Source: Symsagittifera roscoffensis
Taxonomy: Eukaryota; Xenacoelomorpha; Acoela; Convolutidae
Assembly (NCBI RefSeq): GCF_963678635.1
Contig: NC_087068.1
Coordinates: 8,808,027 to 8,872,026, forward strand
Reading direction: 5' to 3'
DNA: 64,000 nt
This document shows positions 11,630-22,586 of this stretch, piece by piece. How positions within the stretch are numbered: the first letter of the stretch is position 1; every line of letters starts with the position of its first letter. The translations under genes and the position numbers were made by a program. Under the pieces are notes generated by a model. It had not been told where the DNA came from. It did no database searches and worked only from the letters and a program-made list of their open reading frames with translations.

Positions 11630-12310
11630 TTTTGGTCGAGAAAGTCGAAATATATCTGAACTGGGTCGAACAAAGCCAAAAAATTTTTTGTTGCGTCGAG
11701 ACAGTCAAAACATACAAAAATTTGGTCGAGAAAGTCGAAACATACAGAAACTTGGTTGAAAAAATCGTTGTTGTACCAAAATTCGTCAAGAAAGTCGAGA
11801 CATATCTGTACTGGGTCGAACAAAGTCAAAAAATTTTTTGTTGCGTCGAGACAGTCAAAACATACAAAAATTTGGTCGAGAAATTCGAAACATACAGAAA
11901 TTTGGTTGAAAAAGTCGTTGTTGTACCAAAATTTGGTCGAGAAAGTCGAAACATATCTGAACTGGGTCGAACAAAGTCAAAAATTCTTTTGTTGCGTCGA
12001 GACAGTCAAAACATACAAAAATTTGGTCGAGAAAGTCGAAACATACAGAAATTTGGTTGAAAAAGTCGTTGTTGTACCGAAATTTGGTCGAGAAAGTCGA
12101 AACATATCTGAACTGGGTCGAACAAAGTCAAAAATTTTTTTGTTGCGTCGAGACAGTCAAAACATACAAAAATTTGGTCGAGAAAGTCGAAACATACAGA
12201 AATTTGGTTGAAAAAGTCGTTGTTGTACCGAAATTTGGTCGAGAAAGTCGAGACATACCCATTCTTGATCGGGAAAGTCGAGACATAATACGAGCAACTC
12301 GATCCGGGTA
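11630..12310 (+). repeat. 151-bp higher-order repeat, unit 2 (about 4.5 copies)
   Basis: GTTGTTGTACC recurs near 11767, 11920, 12068 and 12219. The last copies are the most alike. The array ends at a GATCCGGGTAGTCGAAAACG segment, after which the GTCGA pattern fades. Confidence 0.85.
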
Positions 12311-12319
12311 GTCGAAAAC

Positions 12320-13084
12320 GTCTGGGAAAAATTACATTTTAGTCGGCAAAGTAAGAAAAAAACTAGTAGGCAGGTTAATTATCTATGATCTCCAATAAAA
12401 CGACTGAAGGAGATGAAATTACGGATACATTAAACAATTGATACGAAAGTTAGATTTAAATTTCAAAAAAGGGGAAAAAGATAACAAAATGAGAAGCAAA
12501 GCGTTGTTTGTGAAAATGAAACATGCATTGCTGCGTCGTGTAACCAAAAAGTGTGAAAACTCGAGCAAAATCGTACTGCCAAACTATTTTTAACAAAGAA
12601 AAACATTTTTAATATTTTGTAACAAAAAAAGTTGCGGTGGTTCAAAAAGCAGCATCTTTTGTCGTAAAATTTTTTTTCGGTCGCACTGGTCGTGGTTGCT
12701 TTTTTCGAGGTCACGCAAGTAGGCACATCTACTTAGCTGCAAAATCTCAAATTACTGATTTCTAATCGAGGTGATCTGAAAATACCCAATTTAGTCTGGA
12801 AATACCAAACCTCGGTCGCGATAGCCTGATCATCAAACCACAAATTCGACCTGGGAACTGTCAAAGAACAGAAACAACAAAACAACGTCTCTGCTTTTTT
12901 TGCTTTGACTGCATTAAGATAATAATGAGTATAAAATGCATGAAAAGTCGACCGGAATTTAAAAAAATTTCAATAGATTAATACCAGATCTGCTAAAAAC
13001 ATATTTTTTTGTCGAAATCATCTTCTCTCAAGATTTTTAAGGATTGGATTTGAAGGTTGTCGATTCAAGTATTGATATAACCCT
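12320..13084. other. Intergenic DNA next to macrosatellite
   Basis: Only isolated GGTCGC/GGTCGA words remain (about 12680 and 12810). No gene seen. Confidence 0.5.
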
Positions 13085-13336
13085 CCCGGGTTGACCAAAA
13101 ATTCTAGTCATACAATTTCCATATATGGAAAAATGCTAGTCATACACTTTCCATGCAATTCCATACGTACAGGTAATTGCATGAAAGGTCTATGATTAGT
13201 ATTTTTTCATATATGGAAATTGTATGACTAGCATTTTTTCATATATGGATTGTGTATGACTAGCATTTTTTCATATATGCAAATTGAAAATTTAGAAATG
13301 TTTCATATATGAAAATTTTATGACTCGCATTTTTTA
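13085..13336 (+). repeat. CCCGGG-ended MITE, partial copy (left end)
   Basis: Begins CCCGGGTTGACC at 13085, then five copies of a roughly 31-bp subrepeat, TTGTATGACTAGCATTTTTT plus CATATATGGAA, with the palindromic core CATATATG. The right terminus is absent. Confidence 0.7.
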
Positions 13337-14200
13337 ACAATTAGAAATCCAGCAAAATGAGGCAAAAAAACTACTTTAACTCCCATCCCATACGACGAGC
13401 AGTCTCTGAACAGAGAAGAAAAAAACCAGAGAAAATTTGTTTTCTCATAGTCAATTCTCCTCACATACTGAGAAAGCAGAGCATTTGTTAATCTTATCTT
13501 AGGGGGACTCCAAACCAGGAGGGATTGCCTCAGAAAAATTAGGAAAAAAAACCTGTTAGCTAGCTGAGTAATCAAAAACAAGAAACAGTCCACCAGAGGC
13601 ATCAATATTCTGGAATTCTTCTCTTCCAATCACATCTGACAACAACATCTAAAACAGTTCCCTATAAAACACACATTCAATTGACACTCAGGTTGAAAAA
13701 TTGAAACAAACATTTAAACATCAACAAACATTCAAACATCATAAAAATCCTAAATTATTCCCACGTGAGAATTTTCAACTTTTGAGATCACTTTTGGGAT
13801 CATATATGAGAAGATGTAGTCGGAAGTCGACCAAGCTATGGCACACAGAAACACCAAATTGTACCGATTTACAAGGTAAAAACTGTGCAAAAACGTGTTT
13901 CTGGGTGCCATCGATTGGTTTACTTTCGACTAGGTTTTCTCAGATACGAATCCTCTGATGACCTTCAAAACTACTTTTGACCAATGCAAAGCGAGTTAGT
14001 AAAAAACACAAAGGTGAAGCAGAGCTCCGCAAAACTCGAGATACAACAAAAAAACTGAAGTCGGAAATAAAATAAGGGGAGTAAATGTAAATTTACAGGG
14101 GAGGATTTGGGGTGGGGGGGCAAGAGCCCTAACCTCTCAGAATTTTGACCCCATGCCGACCCAAAGGGTTCCTTCTTTCTACCATTTTGAGATTTCCCTT
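13337..14200. other. Intergenic DNA; no convincing gene
   Basis: Two ORFs of 85-103 codons overlap here on opposite strands without splice signals or recognisable domains. 14090-14180 carries a scrap of the hAT-type MITE (ACCCCATGCCGACCCAAAGG). Confidence 0.45.
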
Positions 14201-14204
14201 TTTG

Positions 14205-14470
14205 GCTCCGCTTACGCTTTAATAGCGCAAAATCTATATCGCGCGTTAATTGTCCAAAGTTTGCCAAAATGACAATCTTTAAACCCCCATAACTTTACAA
14301 AAAATGATCACAGGTAAAATATCTTTTCAAATTTGAGCTCAGGACAACAATACCTTTTGAATAATAAAAACTCCGTCAAAATTGGCTAGTTGAAAAGTCG
14401 AAACTTGTCTGAAGAAAAAAACCCACCCGAGCACAAATATTCCGTTACTTTCGTATCAAAAGTCGGAACA
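14205..14470 (+). repeat. GTTCCGACT MITE, 3' half
   Basis: Matches the right half of the full copy at 50533-51067: GCGCGTTAATTGTCC, the CAGGTAAAATATCTTTTCAA segment, TCCGTTACTTTCGTATC and the terminal AAAGTCGGAAC at 14460-14470. Confidence 0.75.
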
Positions 14471-14499
14471 ATAAAGGATTTGATAAAATAACAAAACTG

Positions 14500-15020
14500 C
14501 CTGCTCTTAAAATAGGTCAAAGCCCTGAATGTTCCGACTGACGCAAAAAAAAAATCCGTCCAAAGAGTTTTCCGTCGAATTTTCCGTCGAAATGATTTGA
14601 AAAATTCGGGTCTTTTCTTAATTAGTTTTCAATTTTTTTGTTTTCTTTTTATCCCTTCACAAGCTGCGCAGTTTTTAAACGAGGTTTATAAGGTCTCTTT
14701 CTGTAATAATACGACCAAGGAAATGTGTCAATTCGTTTTGAAATATTAATTTCCCATGACGACTTAAATGTGACGAACTACATCGCTTCTTTTAAATCTC
14801 AATTTGAATTATCATTACTAATAGTCTCAAATTCAAACCTTCATAACTTTAGAAGAAAGCTACACGTAAAACAAAAACCTATCGCAATTTAGAGTTCAGC
14901 TCAGCGGTATCTGTCAGATGCTATAAAAATGTAAAAAGGGTTAGGTTAGAAAGTCCAAATTTGACTGAGCAAAAAAGAAACAAATCAAGAACAAACATTC
15001 CGTCAATTGCTCAAAAAATG
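14500..15020 (+). repeat. Diverged GTTCCGACT MITE copy
   Basis: Starts with AAAGCCCTGAATGTTCCGAC and later shows the same order of blocks as the full copy (CTTCATAACTTTA, TTTAGAGTTCAGCTCAG, AAAGTCCAAATTTG, AACAAACATTCCGT), but with many changes. Probably an older subfamily. Confidence 0.5.
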
Positions 15021-16500
15021 GGATCATTTACAAAAAAAGTAATATATGTCAAAGAATAAAATGCTAATTTAATTGATTTTGCCTAAATTTTGAAGAAATT
15101 GTTGTGCTCGAGGTTGCTTTTAACTCCGGACCAATTTTGATTTTTTAACTAGCTAATTTTAATATTTCATGCTTTTAAAACGTTTGCGACTTTTTGATTC
15201 ACTCATAAATTGTTCAAAAACTACCACTAAAATAAACGTATATGAAACAAATTTTAATACAAAAATTTTTTAAAAAATTGAAAGTAAGAAATTATATACA
15301 TATACTTATATATAAATTCATATAAACCTTTAAACTGTAAAACTTTAAAGGAGTTCTTAAACCTGAAACAAGATTGCTCATATCAGGGCGACGCCATGAA
15401 TTTTCCAACTGCCTTTTAAATTTTCAAAAAAAATCCAAAAATCTAAAAATCTGAAAAAACTAAAAAGAAGACAAAAAAATAATTTCTTGAAACATTTCTT
15501 CTTGAATCATTCCTCCACACGATATTTTAAGTGCATAGTGAAATTTGCGCGCGTGGTAACATCAAAAAACAAAATCGCGCACCTGGATTCAATAAGTTTT
15601 GTTTGATATTTAACAAATCTTGTAAAAAAAAACTAGCTATTATGTCAAAATGTACAAAGAGAAAAAAAAGACCAAGAAATTTTCCGTCACTTTCTTTGAA
15701 CTTCAGAATATTAAACTTAGAATAAAAAAACACACCGAGCATAAATAATCCGTTTTCTTCAAAAGTATCATCGTAAATCGGTTAGAGCAGTGCAAAAAAC
15801 TTGCTGAAGCATCTTCTGTGCCTACTGTTTTTCGAACCCAGCAAAAATTAGTTCTTCTTGAATGAAATAGTAATTCAGCTCTCAATAATTTTCACCATTT
15901 TGAAACTGTTCAGACCAGCGTAAGTACAAAACGTTGATATTTGTTTTTAGTTTAATTTTCTATCATGACTCCGAGCTGCTTGACTTCGAAAGTTTTTTAT
16001 ATGACTTGAAATGGCAAATCGAAAACTAAAGCTGAAAATTTGAAAAATTGTGGGCCTAGCAATAATTTTTTGTAACGGAAATTTAATAAGTAAGGTTTGC
16101 TTCGCAAACCCAAATATAGCTTCCTGATTTTTTTAAGGCTCCAAAGGGCAAAGCAAAGTCACCAGTGCAAAAGTCAATCGAAGAGCTGGAGCAAGGTAAA
16201 GAACTTTTTTTATCGTGACTGGAGTTTTTTCTTTATGGAAGTTTTAAAAAAAACACATTTTGAGAAATTGTGCGCACAGTTAATTTGTGGCATTCAGATT
16301 ACTTTAAAATTTTTTATTAATACCTCATACAAAAAGACATTTAATTACAATGTTTCATTTAAAAAACAGTTATTTTCAGTGATGGCATAGTCATCGATGG
16401 TTTTTATCACTCCAAAATAGGGTTTTTTTTTAATTATGACCTTTGTCGGAAAGTTGAGACCACCATGTATAGTAGTGCTGATTTAGATTCACCGGACAAA
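15021..16500. other. Intergenic AT-rich DNA with MITE scraps
   Basis: 15366-15420 has a diverged head of the GTTCCGACT MITE (GATTGCTCATATCAGGGCGA). 15285-15330 is a TATA-rich low-complexity tract. No gene seen. Confidence 0.45.
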
Positions 16501-16509
16501 TTGCGTTAA

Positions 16510-16700
16510 ACTTGAAATTTAAATCATCCTCTCACATTCCCCCTTTGGTATACCCTAAATTTTTTCTAAAGGCGCTTTAGGTGCCAATACATACTAATTA
16601 TGAAGGGGAAGAGCGCGCCAACAAAAAAACGTATTTTTGGTCAAAACTTTCCAAAAAGTGACCAAACATGCTTATTTTATCCCGTTTTTTTTAAAGCAAT
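16510..16700. repeat. hAT-type MITE fragment
   Basis: Contains CCCCCTTTGGTA, TTTTTCTAAAGGCGC and GAGCGCGCCAACAAAAAAAC, matching the interior of the complete copy at 37840-38282 in inverse orientation. Termini are missing. Confidence 0.6.
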
Positions 16701-16759
16701 CCGCCGCTTTTGAGAAATCTTAAATAGTCGCAATCTTAAAAAAAACTTGAAAAAAAATG

Positions 16760-17177
16760 TTTGTGTCGAAAAATGACACACACGCCATATAAAACAAAGA
16801 ATGGGTTTCGCTCCTAGTAACAAATCAGTTCTGGCGAATAAGCTTCCTTCAACCAACTTGGAATGATTTCTAAGACGGATTAAACCTCCGCTTGCGCGTT
16901 AAAAGCGCGAAATATATCGCGCATTAATTGTCCCAAATAGGCTAAAATACCAATCTTTTGACCCTCGTAACTTTACAAAAATAACTCCCATAACTTTACG
17001 AAAAACTGTCACAGGTAAAATATCTTTTCAAATTTAAGCTCAGGACAACAATACCTTTTGAATGATATTTAAAAATTTCCGTCAAAAATGGCTAGTTAAA
17101 AAGTCGAAATTTGTCTGAAGAAAAAAAAACCACCACGAGCACAAACATTCCGCTACTTTCATATCGAAAGTCAGAAC
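16760..17177 (+). repeat. GTTCCGACT MITE, 5'-truncated
   Basis: Begins around ACACACGCCATATAAA and runs to AAAGTCAGAAC (17177). One internal block (CCCATAACTTTACGAAAA) appears twice. Confidence 0.75.
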
Positions 17178-17479
17178 AAAAAGCATGCTAACTAGTCTTG
17201 ATCCATAGTTACACGAAATAAGTTTTTGAACCAGAGATCAGTTTACCGACAGACCACCAATCAATACTACTAATTTGAAGTTTGATTCAAGCATCACTTG
17301 GCTTTTATCGGTTTTGCCAACACATTTGTAAGAAAAAAATTAAGAACAGGATTGAGATCAGCCTAAGAATAAGGTTGTTCAGGAACTTACCCGACCAAAA
17401 ATAGATAGTGTTTTTAATAGCGAAAACTACTCCACGAGATAAGACTGTCAGTCATAACATCACTTGAGTTAATTAATAA

Positions 17480-17875
17480 CAATAAACAGAGCGAAGCCTT
17501 GATTGTTTCGACTGCTTTTTAAAGCCGCAGTAATAACATGAATAAATGAAATGTAATAGAGTAAAAATAAAAGAGTTATGGTTGAAATTTTTGTGAAAAT
17601 GATCCCCCACACGCCATATAAAGTACAAAATGATGAATTTTGCTCCTAATAGCATATCAACTATGACAAATAAGCTTCCTTCAACCAAATTGTGACAATT
17701 TCTAAGACAGATTATATCTACGCTTACCCGTTGATAGCGCGAAATGTATCGCGAGTTATTTGTCCCCAATTGGCCTCAATGGCAACCCCTAAACCCCGAT
17801 AACTTTACTAAAATGATCAAAGTTGAAATATCTTTTCATGTTTACGCTCAAGACATCAATACTTTTTGAACGATA
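17480..17875 (+). repeat. GTTCCGACT MITE, 3'-truncated
   Basis: Starts AGCGAAGCCTTGATTGTTTC and follows the family through TTTACGCTCAAGACATCAAT, then loses similarity. Confidence 0.7.
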
Positions 17876-18950
17876 AAAAAAAATTGCTGATTATGTTCAA
17901 ATTTGGTTTTTGATAATCATTGTCGGTGTTTAAAACTTTTGGAAACGAACAACTCCATAGATGTAATTTATACTTACTTTTCCGATAGGATTTCGAGAAG
18001 CACTTCGAGCGAAGAGGGTAGATTGTTCTCCGATTTCACATTATTCTTAAGTAAAACCAACAAGAAATTAGGAAAACCTCAAAAGAACAAAAATATCAAA
18101 AAATGATTAACTTTTTCAAACTATTGGTTGGCATAAAGCTTAGTGAGTATCTTCAGAAAAGCCAAACCCGCAGTTCGAGAACGACAGTTGACGTCATCGA
18201 AACGTTGTACTGAAAAAACAGACATGATTGACCCTACGGTTTTGGCTGTGCGCTTTCTACGATCTCTATTTCAATTACAGTTAGTACAGGTATCAACCGT
18301 AGTCGATGAATAAATGACAAAATGGAATGAATCTATTTGATGCAGTTATACTCGAGCTTTCGACGAGGAAAGCAGAGACTCAACCGGGTCGTTGAATATA
18401 TTATGAATGTTGATGTTGCATGTTGATTTTCGAAAGCAGCTTCAAAAAAAACGTCGAGAACAGCCGGTCGATCTAACCAAACCTTTGGTCAGATCATATG
18501 CGAAAACCAGGTTATACGGCTCGAATTTTTCCTGGCTATACGAAATTTTGATAAACTAGCTTTTTACTGAAAAACAAGAGCTGGTCTTGGATTTTCTAAT
18601 TTGAATGTGTCCATTATTTCAATTGATTTGAGCTTAATTTAAAACGAAGTTGATTTTAAAAATCATGTATTTCTAGATTACACCAAAATTGAAGTTTCTA
18701 CTAAAATTGCAATTCTTTTTTTTCTACGCCAAAATTGAAAAACAAATATGCAATCCAAACTTGGCTGTTTAATTTTCTGATTTATCACCAAACTCTGAAA
18801 AAATTAAAAAACGCAGAAATTATGCGTTTCAACGATATTGGAGAGGAGTTTTTTAATAATGTTCTTTTTTCAGCTTTTTGTTAAGAAATTCAATTGATTC
18901 GAATTAAGTCGAATTGATTGTTCAAAGCGTTTTTTTTTCAAAAAAATTTT
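17876..18950. other. Intergenic DNA, no feature seen
   Basis: No gene or array recognised. A short stretch near 18160-18560 is richer in GC and CpG than its surroundings but has no long ORF. Confidence 0.45.
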
Positions 18951-18954
18951 TAAA

Positions 18955-19201
18955 AAAATGCTAATCATACAATTTCCATATATGGAAATTGTATGATTAG
19001 CATTTTTTTCATACCATTTTTTTTCCTTTTTTCTATGAAGAGATATCAATTTCGATACCAAAACAACAATAAAATACCTTTGAAATTCGATTAAACTCAT
19101 TTTGCAAAACTGTATGAAAATTCTATGATTAGAATTTTTCCATAGACTAAGTGTATGAAATTGTATGATTAGCATTTTCGGTCTATGGAGGTCATCCCGG
19201 G
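18955..19201 (+). repeat. CCCGGG-ended MITE, partial copy (right end)
   Basis: Close relative of 4493-4737. The first 50 bases form a hairpin around CATATATGG, and the right end is GGTCATCCCGGG. Confidence 0.7.
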
Positions 19202-19350
19202 CTGTACTTTAAACTACCGTCACTCTTCAAACTAAAATCAGGGACATTTTTTTACTAATTACAGTGAGATTAGACATGTACCGTGAGAATTACCGTGTAA
19301 TTACCGATAAGACTGTACATGAACTCAAAAAGAAAAATATCTAAAGAAAG

Positions 19351-19880
19351 AACAAGACTGCTCGTATCAGGGCGGAGCCCTGGATGCTCTGACCGCCTTT
19401 TGAGGTTTCATTAGCAGAAATAACAAAAAAAATTAAATATAATAAAATAAAATGAAAAAAAAATTCTCAAATTTGAAAATTTTTATGAAAATCATCCCCC
19501 CACACGCCTTATAAAGTAAGAAAAGATAGATTTTGCTCCTAATATTATACCAATTATGGCATATAAGTTTTCTTGAACCAATTTGGAACAATTTCTAAAG
19601 CGGATTAGGTCTCCGCTTATGCGCGTTAATAGCGCGAAATATATCGCGCGTTAATTGTTCCAAATTGGCCAAAATGGCAACCTTTAAACCCCCATAACTT
19701 TACGAAAAACTGTCACAGGTAAAATATCTTTTCAAATTTAAGCTCAGGACAACAAAAGCTTTTGAATGATATAAAAAAATTCCGTCAAAAATGGCTAGTT
19801 AAAAAGTCGAAATTTGTCTGAATAAAAAAAACCCACCCCGAGCACAAATATTCCGTTACTTTCAAATCGAAAGTCGGAAC
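19351..19880 (+). repeat. GTTCCGACT MITE, full-length, plus orientation
   Basis: Runs from AACAAGACTGCTCGTATCAG to AAAGTCGGAAC (530 bp). It includes the palindrome GCGCGAAATATATCGCGCG. It faces an inverted copy 14 bp away. No ORF, so it is a non-autonomous element. Confidence 0.85.
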
Positions 19881-19894
19881 AAAAATTGGTTATT

Positions 19895-20367
19895 GTTCCG
19901 ACTTTCGATACGAAAGTAACGGAATCTTTGTGCTCGGGGTGGGTTTTTTTATTCTTCAGACAAATTTCGACTTCTTAACTAACTATTTTTGGCGGAATTT
20001 TTTAATATCATTCGAAAGGTATTGTTGTCCTGAGCTCAAGTTTGAAAAGATAGTTCACCTGTGATAGGCCAATTTGGGAAAATTAACGCGCGATATTTTT
20101 AGGCTGAGATTTAATCCGTCTTAGAAATCGCTCCAAGTTGGTGGTTGAAAGAAATTTATTTGCCATAATTGATTTGTTACAATGAGCGAAACCTATCTTT
20201 TTGTACTTTATATGGTGTGTGGGGGGATTGTTTTCATAAAAAATTTCAAGTTTTAGCAAAAAAAGTTTAATTTTATTACATTTAACTTTTTTTGTTGTTA
20301 CTGCTCCATAAACCTCAAAAGGCAGTGGGAATATTCAGGGCTTCGCCCTGATACGAGCAGTCTTGTT
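19895..20367 (-). repeat. GTTCCGACT MITE, full-length, minus orientation
   Basis: Begins GTTCCGACTTTCGATACGAA and ends ATACGAGCAGTCTTGTT. With 19351-19880 it makes an inverted repeat of about 1 kb. It is slightly shorter than its partner because the segment after the TTTACGAAAA block is partly deleted. Confidence 0.85.
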
Positions 20368-20494
20368 TGAATATCACTTGGTTATCTAAAGAGCAATAGA
20401 TACGACTGTAATCACTCAACATCGCAAGAGAGAGAGAGTGTTATTAGCACAAGTGAAATATTCTCATAGATAGGCAGGAACTTTAATTACAGTA

Positions 20495-21000
20495 ATAGCT
20501 TAGACCAGCATTGACTAATTTACTGCTCGTGATCAGGCAAAAAATTTAATCTGTCTAAAGTAGTTTGAATAAAACAAACAGTCAAGCTTTTTATTTAACG
20601 CGAGCAGTACTTTAGTCAAAGTTTGTGTACTCATCCGAAAAAAAAACAGGTAGATTGTTGATTCCACAAATTTTTGAGAAACATTCTTCCTCACAAATTT
20701 GACAGCAAAATTTTGTGTTTTTACGTGTCGAATAACAGACATTTTGATTCCATTGAAATGTTTCAGTATTTTTGGATGAAAATATGAACAGCTTTAGCTC
20801 ACTTGCTATGCATGTTGGTATGCAAGAAAGCGGGAAATTTACGCGCATAATTTATACTTAGCTCAAGAGACTGACTGTGAAAAGACGACTCCACTCACAT
20901 TGTACTCGCAGTGCGAATCAGTGAAATAGTTCTGTGAAATTTCAGTTCTGTATCAGCACTGTGAAAACACCATTGTAACTTTTACCAAGATAAAATCAGA
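20495..21000 (+). repeat. Dispersed repeat shared with 33087-33720
   Basis: GCATTGACTAATTTACTGCT near 20509, then TCTAAAGTAGTTT, AACGCGAGCAGTACTTTAGT, a TGTCGAATAACA/TGTGGAATACC block, GAACAGC, TTTCAGTTCTGTA, and AAGATAAAATCAGAG recur in the same order at 33090-33690. The copies are much diverged. Class not identified. Confidence 0.6.
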
Positions 21001-21284
21001 GTTTAACTACTGCAGAACTTGCAGCTCATCAATTTAATTTCCACTGAAATATTCGATAAAATTTGGTCTTTCGAGTTTCGTTGGTTCCGACAATTTAAGC
21101 GTTTTCATAATTTTTTTTTCATGTTTCGAAAAAGCGATGAAAGTTTCATGGCGGTTGCAAAAGATTACATTTTAAAACAATGGAATATTTTCAAGGAAGC
21201 TTTTTCAACATATTTTTTTTTGTGTCGGAGGAAGGTTTTTGAAAAGAGGCAAAAAAAGCGTTTTTAGGTACTTTTTGAAAAACA

Positions 21285-21365
21285 AGCTCAAAATAGTACA
21301 AAGGGGGGCCCTTTGGGTCGGCAGGGTTCGAATCCCTGATGGGGTGATGTCCGGCTCCCACCTCT
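21285..21365 (+). repeat. hAT-type MITE right-end scrap
   Basis: Carries GGCCCTTTGGGTCGGCAGGG and the motif CACCTCTAAATCCG, matching 38204-38275 of the complete copy. Confidence 0.6.
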
Positions 21366-22281
21366 AAATCCGTTGGTGGCAATATGTCTTCTAAAAATTT
21401 GGGTTTACCAATAAAACGATAATGACTCAAACATGCAACTTTTGAGCAGAATCTGTTGAACTGAAAAAATTTCCAAAAAAACTCAGCTTTTCAATGCATT
21501 AATTCTGGATTCCTGAGCGATTTGAAAAAAAATTGACCTGTAAAAAATTTTTAAAAATATTGAGGTTGTTGACATGCTAATCACGGACATTTTTTCATCG
21601 ATGCTCAGAATCTATTAGGATTCAAAAGTTAAGATTTTATAGATCTGCATTTATAACCATGGAAATTTTTGTCCGGGAAAAGTCAAACGCTATTTTAATA
21701 AATCAACTTGGTTATAAAAAACTCCTAGTTTTTAAATACAAACTGATCAACAGTTTTCGTTTTAAATTTCAAAAAATATTCTCGAGTTGAGTATTGAGAG
21801 GAAATTTTCTTGAATTTATAATTTCGATTAATTTCGAATAAAATGAGTTTCAATCCATTTGAATCTGTTAAAGCCGAGCTTTAAAACAAAAATTTCATGA
21901 GAAAACATGAAGTTTTTTATGACGAACAACGTTTTCAAAGCTGGCTCACACAGCCATTAATATTTGTCGAAAAACTAAGCAAGCGACAATTTGAAAATAT
22001 GTGAATTTTGTTAGGGAACATAGAAGTTAGAACGGACTTACAAAACATATATTGTTCAAACATGCAAAAATTAGGACTAATATTGGAAGCTATTCAAAAA
22101 GCGAAACAAACAGATCGACTTCAAATTTCTGAAGTTGTGCAATATTTCGAATCAGTTTGTAAAAGTCTTTGAATAAAACTTCCAAAGAATGAAACCAGGA
22201 GTCAGTTCAATTTGATTGGATGGCTTGTTTTTGATGCAAAAAACTGGTGAACAACCAAATTGCATGTTGCCAAAATCTGCA
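21366..22281. other. Intergenic AT-rich DNA, no feature seen
   Basis: No coding pattern or repeat recognised up to the BEL target site. Confidence 0.5.
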
Positions 22282-22286
22282 ATGAA
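22282..22286. other. Target-site duplication ATGAA (left)
   Basis: ATGAA abuts the left LTR end here and the right LTR end at 32228-32232. A 5-bp duplication fits BEL/Pao integration and fixes the element ends. Confidence 0.85.
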
Positions 22287-22586
22287 TGTGATGTACCATG
22301 AAAACGAACTCACGATAACAACGTGAATTTATGTACTAGATGGATCTAAACATAAATACAAACTATAAATACAATTATCATCAAATGAAGAAATCAAAGT
22401 AAAACGGCACTGGAAGTTACAGAGAATGAAAACACACAAAGGAAACTTACCAAACGTTATGCTTGTACACGCAGGAAAGAGCGAAACATGAAAAAACGGT
22501 AGAAAAGGAAGGAAACGTGAACAACACGTGAAAGGGGTAACGGCAAAAACAGAAATAACACATGTAACTCAATGTTGACAATTACA
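22287..22586 (-). repeat. BEL/Pao 3' LTR
   Basis: Minus-strand ends TGTAATTGTC and CATCACA (TG...CA). It aligns over its full length to the split 5' LTR. Confidence 0.92.

Larger units (their letters stand above)
7320..12320 (+). repeat. GTCGA-rich macrosatellite: two 2.38-kb units
   Basis: Landmarks recur about 2,379 bp apart: GGGCCAACAGCAAAA at 8206 and 10584, and AAAGTTCACATGCAGC at 9172 and 11551. Each unit has, in order: a 215-bp higher-order repeat, a non-repetitive core, a GTCGAAACGTTTTTCC array, a spacer with an AGGGCTTCCTCCTG segment, and a 151-bp higher-order repeat. The building block is close to GGTCGAGAAAGTCGAAACAT plus one base (21 bp). Because 21 is divisible by three, ORFs of 60-215 codons run through both strands; these are not treated as genes. 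Confidence 0.9.

Noticed and set aside
7438-12311. Many ORFs of 60-215 codons on both strands in the GTCGA region
   Set aside because: The 21-bp building block is a multiple of three and lacks stops in several frames, so ORFs arise on both strands automatically. They differ between units by frameshifts.
13318-13629. 103-codon minus-strand ORF
   Set aside because: Overlaps MITE sequence at its end, has no domain, and no splice or start context.
21315-21350. tRNA-like GGTTCGAATCCC (T-arm lookalike)
   Set aside because: It lies inside the hAT-type MITE right end (same words at 38220-38240), and no cloverleaf can be drawn around it.
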